Numbered from the stretch's first letter, positions 6,744 to 15,032 are shown. The stretch: DNA of 17,120 nt from CANKHA01 sp035652315 (GCA_035652315.1 DASREA010000015.1:1-17120), one strand, 5' to 3'. Notes: generated by a model from the letters alone, not told the origin. Made by a program: numbers and translations.

Positions 6744-7919
6744 CTATTCGTCTTTCACGCCGAGCACGTGCTTGCCGTAAGCGCCGGCCGCGACATCCCA
6801 CATCAGCGAATGATGCGCGGCGGCGGCATGGCAGTCGCGGAACATGCGCTGCATCGGGTTGTCCATATAAAGCGCGCGGCCCCCCGCGGCATTGAACAGG
6901 CGCTGCACCGCGCTGATGGCCAATTGCGCGGCATACGCGGTATTGCGCTTGCCGCGCAAATTCACCTGCTTGGAGACTTTTTCGCCGCGCGCCAAAGCCA
7001 TCATGCATTCGCGTAGCGGCGTGATATACATCTGCGCCGCCGCTTCGATCTCCGCGGCGGCGATGCCGACGCCTATCTGCGTCCCAGTCTGCTCGGCTAT
7101 GGCGACGGTGATGCGCGATTTCCGCGGTCCGGTATACTGGATGTATTCCTCGAGAAACCCCTCGGCAATCCCGACGGCAACCGCGGCGAAGCTGGAGGAG
7201 GAGACACCGCCGCGCGGCAAACTGAACACGGGCGCCGCGTAGTGCGGCTTCGCCGAGTCTTCCGAATCCTTGTCGAGAATGCGGTGCGCGGGCACGAAAG
7301 CGTCCTTGATCTCGAAGGTCTTGCTACCGCTGCCGGCGAGACCCACCACATGCCAGTCGTCGATCACGGTGATGTCGCTTTTCGGCACCAGCACCGAGCA
7401 GAGCTGGCGCTTGTCGCCGCCATGCTCGATATAGCCGGTCGCCATCACCCAATCGGCGTGATCGACACCGCTTGAAAAGGGGTGTCGCCCGGTCCAGCGC
7501 ACCCCGCCCTCGACAGGTCGACCCTTGCCGAGCGGCGCCACCGCGTTGGAAAGCTTGGCGTTGCGATTCTTGCCCCAGACGTCGTCCTGAGCCTGCGGCG
7601 AGAAGGAAGCGAGCTTCAGCGCATTGTCGGTGAAGACCATATGCACCCAGGCCTGCGAGCCGCAGCCACGCGCGAGGATTTGGCTCGCCTCGCAAAGCAC
7701 GTCGTAACCGAGCTCGTATCCGCCGTAGCGGGCCGGCATGCAGATGCGCAAAAGCCCGCTGGAAACATAATCGGCCACCGTTTCCTCGGGACAGCGGCGC
7801 ATCTCTTCCGCTGCCGGCGCGCGCTCGCGCAATACCGGGATCAGGGCTTCGGCGCGGCCGAGGATGTCTTCCCGCTTAACCCCGCCGGTGACTAGTTCGG
7901 CGGTCTTTTCCATCCGCAT
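6744..7919 (-). CDS. Acyl-CoA dehydrogenase-fold flavin-dependent monooxygenase (HsaA/HpaB-like)
   Basis: The protein (about 391 residues) has the acyl-CoA dehydrogenase fold, but the motifs fit the two-component monooxygenase branch better than true dehydrogenases. TGRHPFSSGVDHADW in the middle corresponds to the flavin-binding W-x-F-x-SG-x-DH-x-DW block of HsaA and related hydroxylases. NPMQRMFRDCHAAAAHH near the C-terminus matches their FRD-x-H-A-x-x-x-H element. Such enzymes hydroxylate (often aromatic) substrates using FMNH2 or FADH2 from a separate reductase, and no reductase gene is visible here. ATG 7919 has GAGG five bases upstream. An ATG at 7934 would overlap the GMC gene end by eight bases (ATGCGTGA). 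Either way translation is coupled to the upstream oxidoreductase. It is the last gene of the TauD-GMC-flavoprotein operon. Substrate unknown. Confidence 0.82.
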   Translation of the reverse strand: MRMEKTAELVTGGVKREDILGRAEALIPVLRERAPAAEEMRRCPEETVADYVSSGLLRICMPARYGGYELGYDVLCEASQILARGCGSQAWVHMVFTDNALKLASFSPQAQDDVWGKNRNAKLSNAVAPLGKGRPVEGGVRWTGRHPFSSGVDHADWVMATGYIEHGGDKRQLCSVLVPKSDITVIDDWHVVGLAGSGSKTFEIKDAFVPAHRILDKDSEDSAKPHYAAPVFSLPRGGVSSSSFAAVAVGIAEGFLEEYIQYTGPRKSRITVAIAEQTGTQIGVGIAAAEIEAAAQMYITPLRECMMALARGEKVSKQVNLRGKRNTAYAAQLAISAVQRLFNAAGGRALYMDNPMQRMFRDCHAAAAHHSLMWDVAAGAYGKHVLGVKDE

Positions 7920-7926
7920 GGCAACC

Positions 7927-9558
7927 TCACGCATTGGGCTCAGCAGGCAACGCCGGCTTGCCGCGGATCATATCCGAAGCCTTTTCGGCAATCATCAGCA
8001 CGCAGGCGTTAATATGGGCAGAAACGATGTCTGGCATGGCCGAGGCGTCGACCACGCGCAGGCGCTCGATGCCGCGCACGCGCAATTGAGGGTCGAGGAC
8101 GCTGGCCGATGCCGCGCCCATGGGGCACGTGCCGCAGGGATGATGCGCGGTGATGGCAGTCTTGCGGATCCATGCATCGATCTCGGCATCGGCTTTCACC
8201 CCTGGACCCGGCGCGGTTTCGCTGCCGCGATAGGATTCGAGCGGCTTCTGGTAGGCCACTTCGCGGGCGATTTTAAAGCCTTCACGCAGCTTCGGCAGAT
8301 CCTCCGGCGCCGAAAAGAAATTGTAGACGATGCGCATGGAAACCTGCGGGTCCGCCGAGCGCAGCAGAATCTCGCCGCGGCTTTGCGGATGCAAAAGCGT
8401 CGGCCGGATGCCGTAGCCATCGACATAGCCGCGCTTGATGCCGGGAAACCATAGATGCGCATGTGGCGGCAGGCCGCGAAACATGAATTCGATATCCGGG
8501 ACCGGCAGTTCGGGCCGCGTCTTGATGAAGGCGTGCAGCCCGCCCGGCACCACAGTTCCAGGTCCGGTGCCGAAACAATAGGCGCGGATCATGCTCGCCG
8601 CCATCCGGTCGAAGCGCATTTCCCGGTGGAACGGACTGAAATCTCGCCGCTCCCAAAGCAGCAGCACGGCCAAATGATCCTGTAGATTGCGGCCGACCGG
8701 CAGGTCGGCGACGGGCGCAATCCCCATCTGCCGGAGATGGCCAGCCGGGCCGATGCCGGAGAGCATGAGAAGCTGCGGCGTATTGAAGGCGCCGGAAGCA
8801 ACGATCACCTCGCGATCCGCCTCGACGCGCCGCATCTTATTGCCCCGCAGATATTCGACACCGGTGGCGCGCGTGCCCTGCATCATCAGCCGCGTCGCAT
8901 GCGCGCCGGTTTCCACCGTGAGATTGGGCCGCCTGAGCGCGGGCTTGAGATAGGCCACGGCGGCGGACGAGCGCCGGCCGTCGCGAATGGTGTATTGGCT
9001 GCGGCCAAAACCTTCCTGCCGAGGGCCGTTGTAATCGTCCGTATAGGGAATGCCGGAAAGCTTGGCGGCCTCAATCCAGGCGCTGTAGAGCGGATCGCGC
9101 GTCTTGGCAAATTCCGTTCCCAGCGGACCGCCGCCGCCGCGGTAGGCGTCGGCACCGCCTTCCCAGGTTTCGGCGCGCTTGAAATAGGGCAGCACCTCCG
9201 CATAGGACCAGCCGGCCGCACCGTTGTGCGCCCAGCGGTCGTAATCGCCGCGATTGCCGCGCGTATAAGCCATCACATTCACCGATGAGGAGCCGCCCAG
9301 CACCTTGCCGCGCGTCGCCTCGATGCTGCGATTGTTCAAATTCGGTTCGGGCTCGGTGCGATAGCCCCAGTCGAACAATCCGAATTCATGGATTTTGGCG
9401 AGGCCGAGCGGAATATGGATAAGCGGGTTCCAGTCGCGCCCCCCGGCCTCCAGCAGCAGCACGCGCGCCGCGCCGTCTTCGCTCAGCCGATTGGCGAGAA
9501 CACAGCCGGCCGATCCGGCGCCGACGATGACGTAATCGTAGCCTTTGCTGACTGCCAT
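7927..9558 (-). CDS. GMC-family FAD-dependent oxidoreductase (choline dehydrogenase-like)
   Basis: At 543 residues this is a normal-length glucose-methanol-choline oxidoreductase. The N-terminus begins directly with the FAD dinucleotide fold YDYVIVGAGSAGCVL (G13-x-G15-x-x-G18), followed by LLLEAGG. GKVLGGSSSVN near residues 79-90 is the first GMC signature, and GAFNTPQLLMLSGIGP is the second. The catalytic histidine is H473 in the HHPCGT motif, and a His/Asn partner lies in AHINACV near the C-terminus. Such enzymes oxidise alcohols to aldehydes, passing electrons to O2 or a carrier. BetA-type genes normally sit with betB/betI, which are absent, so the substrate is more likely that of the local operon. 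ATG 9558 is preferred over more distal starts because it places the Rossmann fold at the usual position; GGGAG lies just before it. Confidence 0.9.
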   Translation of the reverse strand: MAVSKGYDYVIVGAGSAGCVLANRLSEDGAARVLLLEAGGRDWNPLIHIPLGLAKIHEFGLFDWGYRTEPEPNLNNRSIEATRGKVLGGSSSVNVMAYTRGNRGDYDRWAHNGAAGWSYAEVLPYFKRAETWEGGADAYRGGGGPLGTEFAKTRDPLYSAWIEAAKLSGIPYTDDYNGPRQEGFGRSQYTIRDGRRSSAAVAYLKPALRRPNLTVETGAHATRLMMQGTRATGVEYLRGNKMRRVEADREVIVASGAFNTPQLLMLSGIGPAGHLRQMGIAPVADLPVGRNLQDHLAVLLLWERRDFSPFHREMRFDRMAASMIRAYCFGTGPGTVVPGGLHAFIKTRPELPVPDIEFMFRGLPPHAHLWFPGIKRGYVDGYGIRPTLLHPQSRGEILLRSADPQVSMRIVYNFFSAPEDLPKLREGFKIAREVAYQKPLESYRGSETAPGPGVKADAEIDAWIRKTAITAHHPCGTCPMGAASASVLDPQLRVRGIERLRVVDASAMPDIVSAHINACVLMIAEKASDMIRGKPALPAEPNA

Positions 9559-9618
9559 GCTCCCTACCCGCCCGCAACCCGACCGACGAGGCGGGCATAG
9601 CAACCAAGGCCCGCAGGC

Positions 9619-10488
9619 TCAATAAGGACGCGTCGCGCCTTTCACGGTGGTGCGCAGCATCAGGCGGCGCTGGGTTGCGGGGAAATCGGTGCGCGCATGT
9701 GAGGAGCAGCGGTTGTCCCAGAGCAGGAGATCGCCCACGCGCCAGCGGTGCGCGTAGACGAATTCCTTCTTCTCCGAATGGTCATAGAGCAGGTCGAGCA
9801 AGCTGTCGCTTTCGTCTTGCGGCATGTCGAGGATTTTCACCGTCATCAGCCGGTTGACATAAACCGCCTTCTTCTTGGTGTCCTCATGGGTACGGAACAC
9901 CGGATGCACGCATTCGGCAAAGGCTTCGGTGCCCTTGTCGTCGCCCTTTTGCACCGAGCCGTAGTTGTAATGATGCAGCGCCTTGCGGCCTTCCAGCCTG
10001 TTGCGGATCTGCGGATCGAGCGTGTCATAGGCGGCGTAACCGCTGGCGAACAGCGTGTTGCCGCCGGTATCCGGCGTCTCCACGCAATAGAGCATCGTCG
10101 CCTTGCTCGGCACTTCCGCATGGATCATGTCGTGATGGAACATCATCTCGCCGTCGGGCAGCGAGCCGATCGGCTCGCCGTTCTCGCGGATGTTGGAAAT
10201 CATCATGATGCCGGGCAGCAGACGGTCCTGCCCAGGCGGACGGTATTTGGGCGGACGGTGCAGATCGCCGATTTCGCCGAAATAGCCGGTGACGCGCACG
10301 AGGTCTTCCTGCGAAAGCTTCTGTCCGGGAAAGACGATGACCAGATGATCGAGCCAGGCCTGATAAATGGCGGCGATGGTCTCGTCGGCGGGTCTCCGCC
10401 GCAGGTCGATGCCACGCAACTCCGCCCCGATGTGCCGGGTCAGAGGAACGATATCCAACTTGGATTTGGTCTGTGTCGCGACGCTCAT
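9619..10488 (-). CDS. TauD/TfdA-family Fe(II)/2-oxoglutarate-dependent dioxygenase
   Basis: The 289-residue protein has the TauD/TfdA layout. The iron ligands are H118-x-D120 (in MMFHHDMIHAE) and the distal H264 (in WDNRCSSHAR). R279 in the LMLRTTVKG segment is a likely 2-oxoglutarate ligand, and PDTGGNTLFAS near residues 133-143 is the conserved post-ligand loop. These enzymes oxidise substrates such as sulfonates, aryloxyalkanoates or aromatic ethers, coupled to decarboxylation of 2-oxoglutarate to succinate. Family membership alone does not show which. ATG 10488 has GGAAGGAAG directly upstream, which decides the start over an in-frame upstream extension. It is the first gene of the operon, 60 bp before the GMC gene, and divergent from the LysR gene. 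Confidence 0.92.
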   Translation of the reverse strand: MSVATQTKSKLDIVPLTRHIGAELRGIDLRRRPADETIAAIYQAWLDHLVIVFPGQKLSQEDLVRVTGYFGEIGDLHRPPKYRPPGQDRLLPGIMMISNIRENGEPIGSLPDGEMMFHHDMIHAEVPSKATMLYCVETPDTGGNTLFASGYAAYDTLDPQIRNRLEGRKALHHYNYGSVQKGDDKGTEAFAECVHPVFRTHEDTKKKAVYVNRLMTVKILDMPQDESDSLLDLLYDHSEKKEFVYAHRWRVGDLLLWDNRCSSHARTDFPATQRRLMLRTTVKGATRPY

Positions 10489-10664
10489 GGACTTCCTTCC
10501 CTCATGCTCCCGGTCTTGCCGCAGCGAGCTGTCACCCGCCGTTTTTGATAGGGCCGGCGGCGCAGCCGATAAAGGCCTCCACGCTGACAAGATAATTCCA
10601 ATTTTTTTGACAATGCGGTAGCCTCAGTTCCGTTTTATGAACATAATTGGCCGGGGATACCGCC
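10489..10664. promoter_or_regulatory. Divergent promoter region between the dioxygenase operon and lysR
   Basis: The 176-bp gap between oppositely reading genes includes an A/T-rich patch unlike its surroundings. A TTGACA hexamer at 10607-10612 points toward the LysR gene. GTTC (10627-10630) and GAAC (10639-10642) form a dyad with an eight-base A/T-rich centre. T and A residues spaced around eleven bases apart within it resemble LysR-family boxes. A repressed or autoregulated divergent arrangement is the usual LysR pattern. The exact box and start sites are inference. Confidence 0.5.
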
Positions 10665-11567
10665 GTGGACCGCCTGAAGACGATCGGCACCTTCGTGCAA
10701 ATCGCCCAGTCGCTGAGCCTGTCGAAGGCGGCCGACGAGCTCGGCATTTCGCGGGCTCTGGCCAGCAATCATCTCAAGCAGCTCGAGGGTCATCTGGGGG
10801 TACGCCTCGTCAATCGCACCACGCGCAAGCTGGCGCTGACCGAGGCCGGGTCCGAATATCTGAGCTTCTGCCTCGGCGCGCTGAACAGCTTCGAGGAGGA
10901 GGAAGCGCGCATCTCGCGGCTGCAGAACGAGCCCCAGGGCCATCTCAAGATCATGGCCTCGATGTCCTTCGGCAATCTGCATCTGGCGCCGGCGATCACC
11001 GAGTTCACCGCGGAATATGGGCAGGTGAAAGTCTCGCTGATCCTCTCCGACCGCTCCTTTTCGCCTTCGGATTTTGTCGAGGGCGGCTACGATCTCGGCA
11101 TCTCCATGCAGTCGCTGCGCGACGCCAGCATCGTGAGCACCAAGGTTGGCGAGGTGAGCTGGCTGCCTTGCGTGACGCCGCGCTATCGCGAGACCCAGGC
11201 CGCGCTGGACAGCCCTTACGACCTCGCCCGGCACAATTGCCTTGTTCACCGCAGCTACGCGCCGCAATCGATCTGGCGCTTCAGCGGACCGAAAGGCCGT
11301 TGCGAGATCGCGGTCAAGGGCTCGCTGTTCACCAACAGCGTCATCGTGTTGCGCGCCGCGGTGCTGGCCGATTCCGGCGTGGCGATGCTGCCGCTCTACT
11401 GCATCGACGGCGACCTCGAGAGCGGGGCGCTGGTGCGGGTGCTGCCGGATTACGCGTCGCCCAAGCGACCGGTCTATCTGGTCTATCCGCAGATGCGCTA
11501 CCTGCCCAAGCGCGTCAGGCTGTTTCTGGATTTTCTCAAGGACAGGCTCAAACGCCAGCGGCTCTGA
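10665..11567 (+). CDS. LysR-family transcriptional regulator
   Basis: The protein (300 residues) begins DRLKTIGTFVQIAQSLSLSK and continues through the winged helix-turn-helix (residues about 1-60) with AADELGISRALASNHLKQLE as the recognition region and VRLVNRTTRKLALTEAG as the wing. The remainder is a typical substrate-binding domain ending in KRVRLFLDFLKDRL, a common LysR terminus. The GTG start at 10665 is supported by GGGGAT 8 bp upstream and by the family N-terminus; the TTG at 10647 would add six unconserved residues. It is transcribed divergently from the TauD-GMC-flavoprotein operon and probably controls it with a pathway metabolite as co-inducer. Its stop codon touches the stop codon of the convergent yacG gene, with no base between. 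Confidence 0.93.
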   Translation: MDRLKTIGTFVQIAQSLSLSKAADELGISRALASNHLKQLEGHLGVRLVNRTTRKLALTEAGSEYLSFCLGALNSFEEEEARISRLQNEPQGHLKIMASMSFGNLHLAPAITEFTAEYGQVKVSLILSDRSFSPSDFVEGGYDLGISMQSLRDASIVSTKVGEVSWLPCVTPRYRETQAALDSPYDLARHNCLVHRSYAPQSIWRFSGPKGRCEIAVKGSLFTNSVIVLRAAVLADSGVAMLPLYCIDGDLESGALVRVLPDYASPKRPVYLVYPQMRYLPKRVRLFLDFLKDRLKRQRL

Positions 11568-11771
11568 TCATTCCGTGTCTTCGTCGCGCCGCTCCGGTCG
11601 CGATTCTTCCTGGTCCGATTCCTCGTTGGTGGGAACGCGGTAGACGCCGGACAGCCAGCGATTAAGGTCGACGTCGGCGCAGCGGCGCGAACAAAACGGT
11701 TTCAGGCGCGGGTCGGCGGGCTTGCCGCAGATCGGGCAAGGCTTGGCGCTGGCGTCTTTGGATTCAGGCAT
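11568..11771 (-). CDS. yacG: DNA gyrase inhibitor YacG (small zinc-binding protein)
   Basis: This 67-residue protein carries the CPIC ... CSRRC four-cysteine arrangement (C-x2-C, about fifteen residues, C-x3-C) of the YacG zinc finger, followed by the conserved DLNRWLSGVYRVP segment. The tail is strongly acidic and variable, as usual. In E. coli YacG binds GyrB and inhibits gyrase, and family members are otherwise typically found near coaE or maf. Here it follows maf by 51 bp on the same strand, matching Rhizobiales order. ATG 11771 was chosen because upstream in-frame residues are unconserved. The stop codon abuts the lysR stop in a TGATCA hexamer. Confidence 0.9.
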   Translation of the reverse strand: MPESKDASAKPCPICGKPADPRLKPFCSRRCADVDLNRWLSGVYRVPTNEESDQEESRPERRDEDTE

Positions 11772-11822
11772 CAGACCGATAATCCCGGCCGCGGCCCGGA
11801 AGTTCAAGCGTCGGGGACGGAC

Positions 11823-12452
11823 CTATACTGCGACCGCATTAAGCCAGCCGAAGCGCACCGGAAATCCTTCGCCCGACAGGAGGCTCACGGTTTCGTAGAG
11901 CGGCAGCCCCACCACATTGGTGTAGGAGCCGACGATCTTGATCACAAACGACCCGGCGATGCCTTGCACCGCGTAGCCGCCGGCCTTGCCGCGCCACTCC
12001 CCGGAGGCGAGATAGGCCTCGATATCGTCATCGGACAACCGCTTAAAGCGCACCCGCGTATGCACGAGCCGCTGACGAAAGGCTTCCTTCGGCGTCACCA
12101 TGCAGACGCCGGAATAGACGTTGTGATTGCGGCCGGAAAGAAGCCGCAAACATTGCGCCGCCTCGTCGAGAAGGTCCGCCTTGGGCAAAATCCGCCGTCC
12201 AACCGCCACCACGGTGTCCGCCGCGATAATGAAAGACCCGCGCAATTCCTCGTCGAGCCGGACCGCACCGAGAGCGACTTCGGCCTTGGCGCGCGCCAGC
12301 CGGGTGGCCAAGGCGCGCGGCAGCTCGCCCTTTTTCGGCGTCTCGTCGATGTCGGCGGGCTGCAAAGCATCGGGTTCGATGCCGGCCTGATTGACCAGAC
12401 TCAAGCGTCGCGGCGATCCGGATGCGAGTACGAGTTTGGGGCGGCCTAGCAT
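11823..12452 (-). CDS. maf: Maf-family nucleoside triphosphate pyrophosphatase
   Basis: The 209-residue protein begins with the Maf signature KLVLASGSPRR and continues with ADIDET, AADTVV and the GKAGGYAVQGIAGSF block, which together build the nucleotide and metal site. Members hydrolyse dTTP/UTP, CTP-like or modified nucleotides to monophosphates and are proposed to limit incorporation of damaged bases. Which of these substrates applies cannot be decided here. The start lies 67 bp after the UPF0262 stop and the gene is followed by yacG. In the Rhizobiales order that I recall, infA and a low-molecular-weight phosphatase would lie immediately upstream, and they are not present here. Confidence 0.92.
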   Translation of the reverse strand: MLGRPKLVLASGSPRRLSLVNQAGIEPDALQPADIDETPKKGELPRALATRLARAKAEVALGAVRLDEELRGSFIIAADTVVAVGRRILPKADLLDEAAQCLRLLSGRNHNVYSGVCMVTPKEAFRQRLVHTRVRFKRLSDDDIEAYLASGEWRGKAGGYAVQGIAGSFVIKIVGSYTNVVGLPLYETVSLLSGEGFPVRFGWLNAVAV

Positions 12453-12519
12453 TGCGAAACCACGGGTGGGAACCGCGGCGAAGCTAGCGGAAGGTCTCCG
12501 GTTTCACAACCTATGAGCA

Positions 12520-13014
12520 TTATCCCTTCCAATGCAGCGCGCAGATCAGCGTGAACAGCCGCCGCGCCGTGGCAAAATCGACCGTCACCTTTCCCTTGAG
12601 CCGCTCCGTCAATAGCCTGGATCCCTCATCGTGGATCGCCCGGCGGCCCATATCGAGCGCCTCGATGCGGTCGGGGGTGGCAGTGCGGATCGCCTGATAA
12701 TAGCTGTCGCAGACCATGAAATAGTCCTTGACGATGCGGCGAAACGGCGTGAGCGAGAGCAAATGCGTCGCGACATGCGCGTCATTGGCCGTGGCGATAT
12801 CGAAGCGCAAACGGTTCTCGGCTATGCTGAGATGCAGCTTATAAGGGCCGTCCTCATGCCCGTCGGGGACAAAGCTGTTCTGCTCCAGCAGATCGTGGAT
12901 GGCGACCTTGCGCTCGTGCTCGATGTTCGGATTCGATTGAGCGATCGATTTCTCGTCGAGGGTGACGGCGGCGAGGCGCCGGCTTTTTGCCTTTCCGGAC
13001 GGCGCCCGGCTCAT
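12520..13014 (-). CDS. UPF0262 family protein
   Basis: The 164-residue protein contains LAAVTLDEKSI near the N-terminus, then NIEHERKVAIHDLLEQNSF and the long conserved LHLSIAENRLRFDI ... FRRIVKDYFMVCDSYYQAI stretch typical of alphaproteobacterial UPF0262 proteins. It ends VDFATARRLFTLICALHWKG. The function is unknown: no catalytic motif, membrane segment or signal peptide is visible. The ATG start overlaps the hisD stop by four bases (ATGA), so the two are translationally coupled, and this decides the start over longer in-frame extensions into hisD. hisD-UPF0262 adjacency is characteristic of Rhizobiales. Confidence 0.9.
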   Translation of the reverse strand: MSRAPSGKAKSRRLAAVTLDEKSIAQSNPNIEHERKVAIHDLLEQNSFVPDGHEDGPYKLHLSIAENRLRFDIATANDAHVATHLLSLTPFRRIVKDYFMVCDSYYQAIRTATPDRIEALDMGRRAIHDEGSRLLTERLKGKVTVDFATARRLFTLICALHWKG

Positions 13015-14306
13015 CGCGGATTCAGCCGGATGGCCACGGAGCGCGCGTGCGCGTCGAGGCCTTCGGCTTCGCCGAGCGCGACCGCGGCCGGCGCAAGCGC
13101 GCGCAACTGATCGGGACCGCATTTGAGGATCGAGGTGCGCTTCATGAAATCGAGCACGCCGAGCCCCGATGAAAAGCGGGCCGAGCGCGCGGTCGGCAGC
13201 ACGTGGTTGGAACCGGCAACGTAATCGCCGACCGCTTCCGGCGTGTGCGCGCCGAGGAAGATCGCACCGGTGTTGCGGATACGCACGGCCAGCCGCTCGG
13301 CATCGGCGGCGACGATTTCCAAATGTTCGGGCGCAATGGCATCGACGAGCGGCACGGCCTCATCGAGCTTGCGCACGAGAATGACCGCTCCAAAATCGCG
13401 CCAGGAGGCGGCGGCAACGGCCTGACGCGGCAGGCGGGCGAGTTGCGCTTCCACCGCCGTGATCACGTTCTCTGCGAGATTGGGGTCATCGGTGATGAGA
13501 ATTGATTGCGCGCTGGCATCGTGTTCGGCCTGCGCCAGAAGATCGGCGGCGATCCAATCGGAATTGCCTTCGCGGTCGGCGAGGATCAGGACCTCCGACG
13601 GACCGGCGATCATGTCGATGCCGACTTTGCCGAAGACCAGGCGCTTCGCAGCGGCGACATAGGCGTTGCCGGGCCCGACGATCTTGGCCACCGGCGCGAT
13701 GGTTTCGGTGCCATAGGCGAGCGCCGCCACCGCCTGGGCGCCGCCGACCCGATAGATTTCATCGACGCCGGCAAGCTGCGCCGCCGCCAGCACCAGCGGA
13801 TTGATCTTCCCATCCGGGGCCGGCACGACCATGACCAGGCGCGGCACGCCCGCGACCTTGGCGGGAACGGCGTTCATCAACACCGAGGAGGGATAGGCCG
13901 CGATGCCGCCGGGCACATAAAGACCGACCGCCTCGATCGCGGTCCAGCGGGACCCTAATTCCACGCCCGCCCCATCGACAAAATGATCGTCCTTCGGCAG
14001 TTGCCGCCGGTGATAGGCCTCGATGCGCTCGCGTGCCAACTTCAGCGCCTCGACGGCAATGCGATCGCAGCGCGCCGCGGCGGCATCGATCTCCGCTTGC
14101 GGCACGCGCAGCCCGAGCTTGCCGAGATCGACGCGGTCGAATTTGCGGCCGAGCTCGATCAGCGCCGCATCGCCGCGGTTACGCACGTCTTCGATGATGG
14201 CGCGCACGACCTGCTCCACGTCTTGCGCCGCCTCCCGCTTTGTCTCCAGGAAGGCGCGGAAACGTCGCGCAAAATCAGGCGCTTGGGCGTCCAGACGAAA
14301 GGGCAT
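13011..14306 (-). CDS. hisD: Histidinol dehydrogenase
   Basis: HisD catalyses the last two oxidations of histidine synthesis, L-histidinol to L-histidine with two NAD+. The 431-residue length is standard. Key elements are the glycine-rich YVPGGIAAYPSS region, IVGPGNAYV, IAGPSEVLILAD, the zinc-site segment LLAQAEHD, the catalytic pair E327-H328 in APEHLEIV (E326-H327 in E. coli) and SNHVLPT near the C-terminus. All expected residues are intact. It stands apart from other his genes, as is common in alphaproteobacteria, with DUF2948 68 bp upstream and UPF0262 overlapping its stop. Confidence 0.97.
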   Translation of the reverse strand: MPFRLDAQAPDFARRFRAFLETKREAAQDVEQVVRAIIEDVRNRGDAALIELGRKFDRVDLGKLGLRVPQAEIDAAAARCDRIAVEALKLARERIEAYHRRQLPKDDHFVDGAGVELGSRWTAIEAVGLYVPGGIAAYPSSVLMNAVPAKVAGVPRLVMVVPAPDGKINPLVLAAAQLAGVDEIYRVGGAQAVAALAYGTETIAPVAKIVGPGNAYVAAAKRLVFGKVGIDMIAGPSEVLILADREGNSDWIAADLLAQAEHDASAQSILITDDPNLAENVITAVEAQLARLPRQAVAAASWRDFGAVILVRKLDEAVPLVDAIAPEHLEIVAADAERLAVRIRNTGAIFLGAHTPEAVGDYVAGSNHVLPTARSARFSSGLGVLDFMKRTSILKCGPDQLRALAPAAVALGEAEGLDAHARSVAIRLNPR

Positions 14307-14374
14307 GGGCCGAATCCTTGCCGCCGTCGCATTGGCGGCGGGCTACAGGTCAATGGCTTGAGGGCAAAGGCGCG

Positions 14375-14863
14375 TCAACCCTGACGGGGCGGCGCCGGAG
14401 GTGTTTTGGAGGCTTCGCTATCGGAAGCGACGGTTTCGGCATGGAAGGGGCATTCCGCAGCGTCCCAGGTCGGGCCGAGGTCGACGATCTCCGCTTCGAG
14501 GCATTCGACGTCGAGCCGCAGCGCGGCGCCGCTGGCAAAGGCCAGGGTCACGACGCCGGACGGCGCATCGGTTTCATGGAAATTGACCGCCAATAGGGTC
14601 TGCATCGCATCCTTGTCGGCGAGATCGATGCCGCGGTGCTTACAGGAGAAGACACGTTCAAACCGCAGCCCGGTGCGGCAGCGGCGGAATTCGGGATTGG
14701 CACCATTGGCCGCGAGCCAATCGAAGCGATCGAGCCCAAGCACCAGGCGCCTTTCCTTGGGCAGCCAGACAATGTCCGACACCTTGACCGCAGCGTCCTG
14801 CAAATGAGCGGAAACGACTTCCAAGTCGTCCCGGTCCAAGGCGATCAGCTTCAGCGGCTCCAT
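14375..14863 (-). CDS. DUF2948 family protein
   Basis: The 162-residue protein begins MEPLKLIALDRDDLEVVSAHLQDA and has VSDIVWLPKERRLVLGLDRFDW (first third), a Cys-containing middle (FERVFSCKHRGID) and a C-terminal VTLAFASGAALRLDVECLEAEIVDLGP block. This matches the alphaproteobacterial DUF2948 family normally found between murA and hisD. No signal peptide or catalytic motif is seen; the function is unknown. The first 15 to 20 residues are highly family-like, which supports the ATG at 14863. It is separated from the upstream acyl carrier protein gene by 169 bp without a clear ORF, so it may have its own promoter. Confidence 0.88.
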   Translation of the reverse strand: MEPLKLIALDRDDLEVVSAHLQDAAVKVSDIVWLPKERRLVLGLDRFDWLAANGANPEFRRCRTGLRFERVFSCKHRGIDLADKDAMQTLLAVNFHETDAPSGVVTLAFASGAALRLDVECLEAEIVDLGPTWDAAECPFHAETVASDSEASKTPPAPPRQG

Positions 14864-15032
14864 AGCGGGCCCGTTCTCTGGGTGGCGTCAGCGCCGTAGT
14901 TAGGCAGGGGGCGAGCCCAGCGCAAGGCCGGATAGCTATTGTCATGCCCGACCTCGCGCCTGCATCCACGCCTTGGCGCAGAAGTAGAAACATGGGGCGC
15001 CGAAGTCGGGCTTGGCCTGGCGTCGCAAGCCG

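Noticed and set aside
7927..9558. Naming the GMC oxidoreductase betA
   Set aside because: The betB, betI and betC partners are absent and generic GMC motifs do not identify choline as the substrate.
9619..10488. Naming the dioxygenase tauD
   Set aside because: There is no sulfonate transporter or tauABC context. TauD/TfdA family membership does not establish the substrate.
10637..11665. 342-codon plus-strand ORF in another frame over the LysR gene
   Set aside because: The frame starting at 10665 carries the full LysR family pattern, so this frame is an overlap shadow with no recognisable domain.
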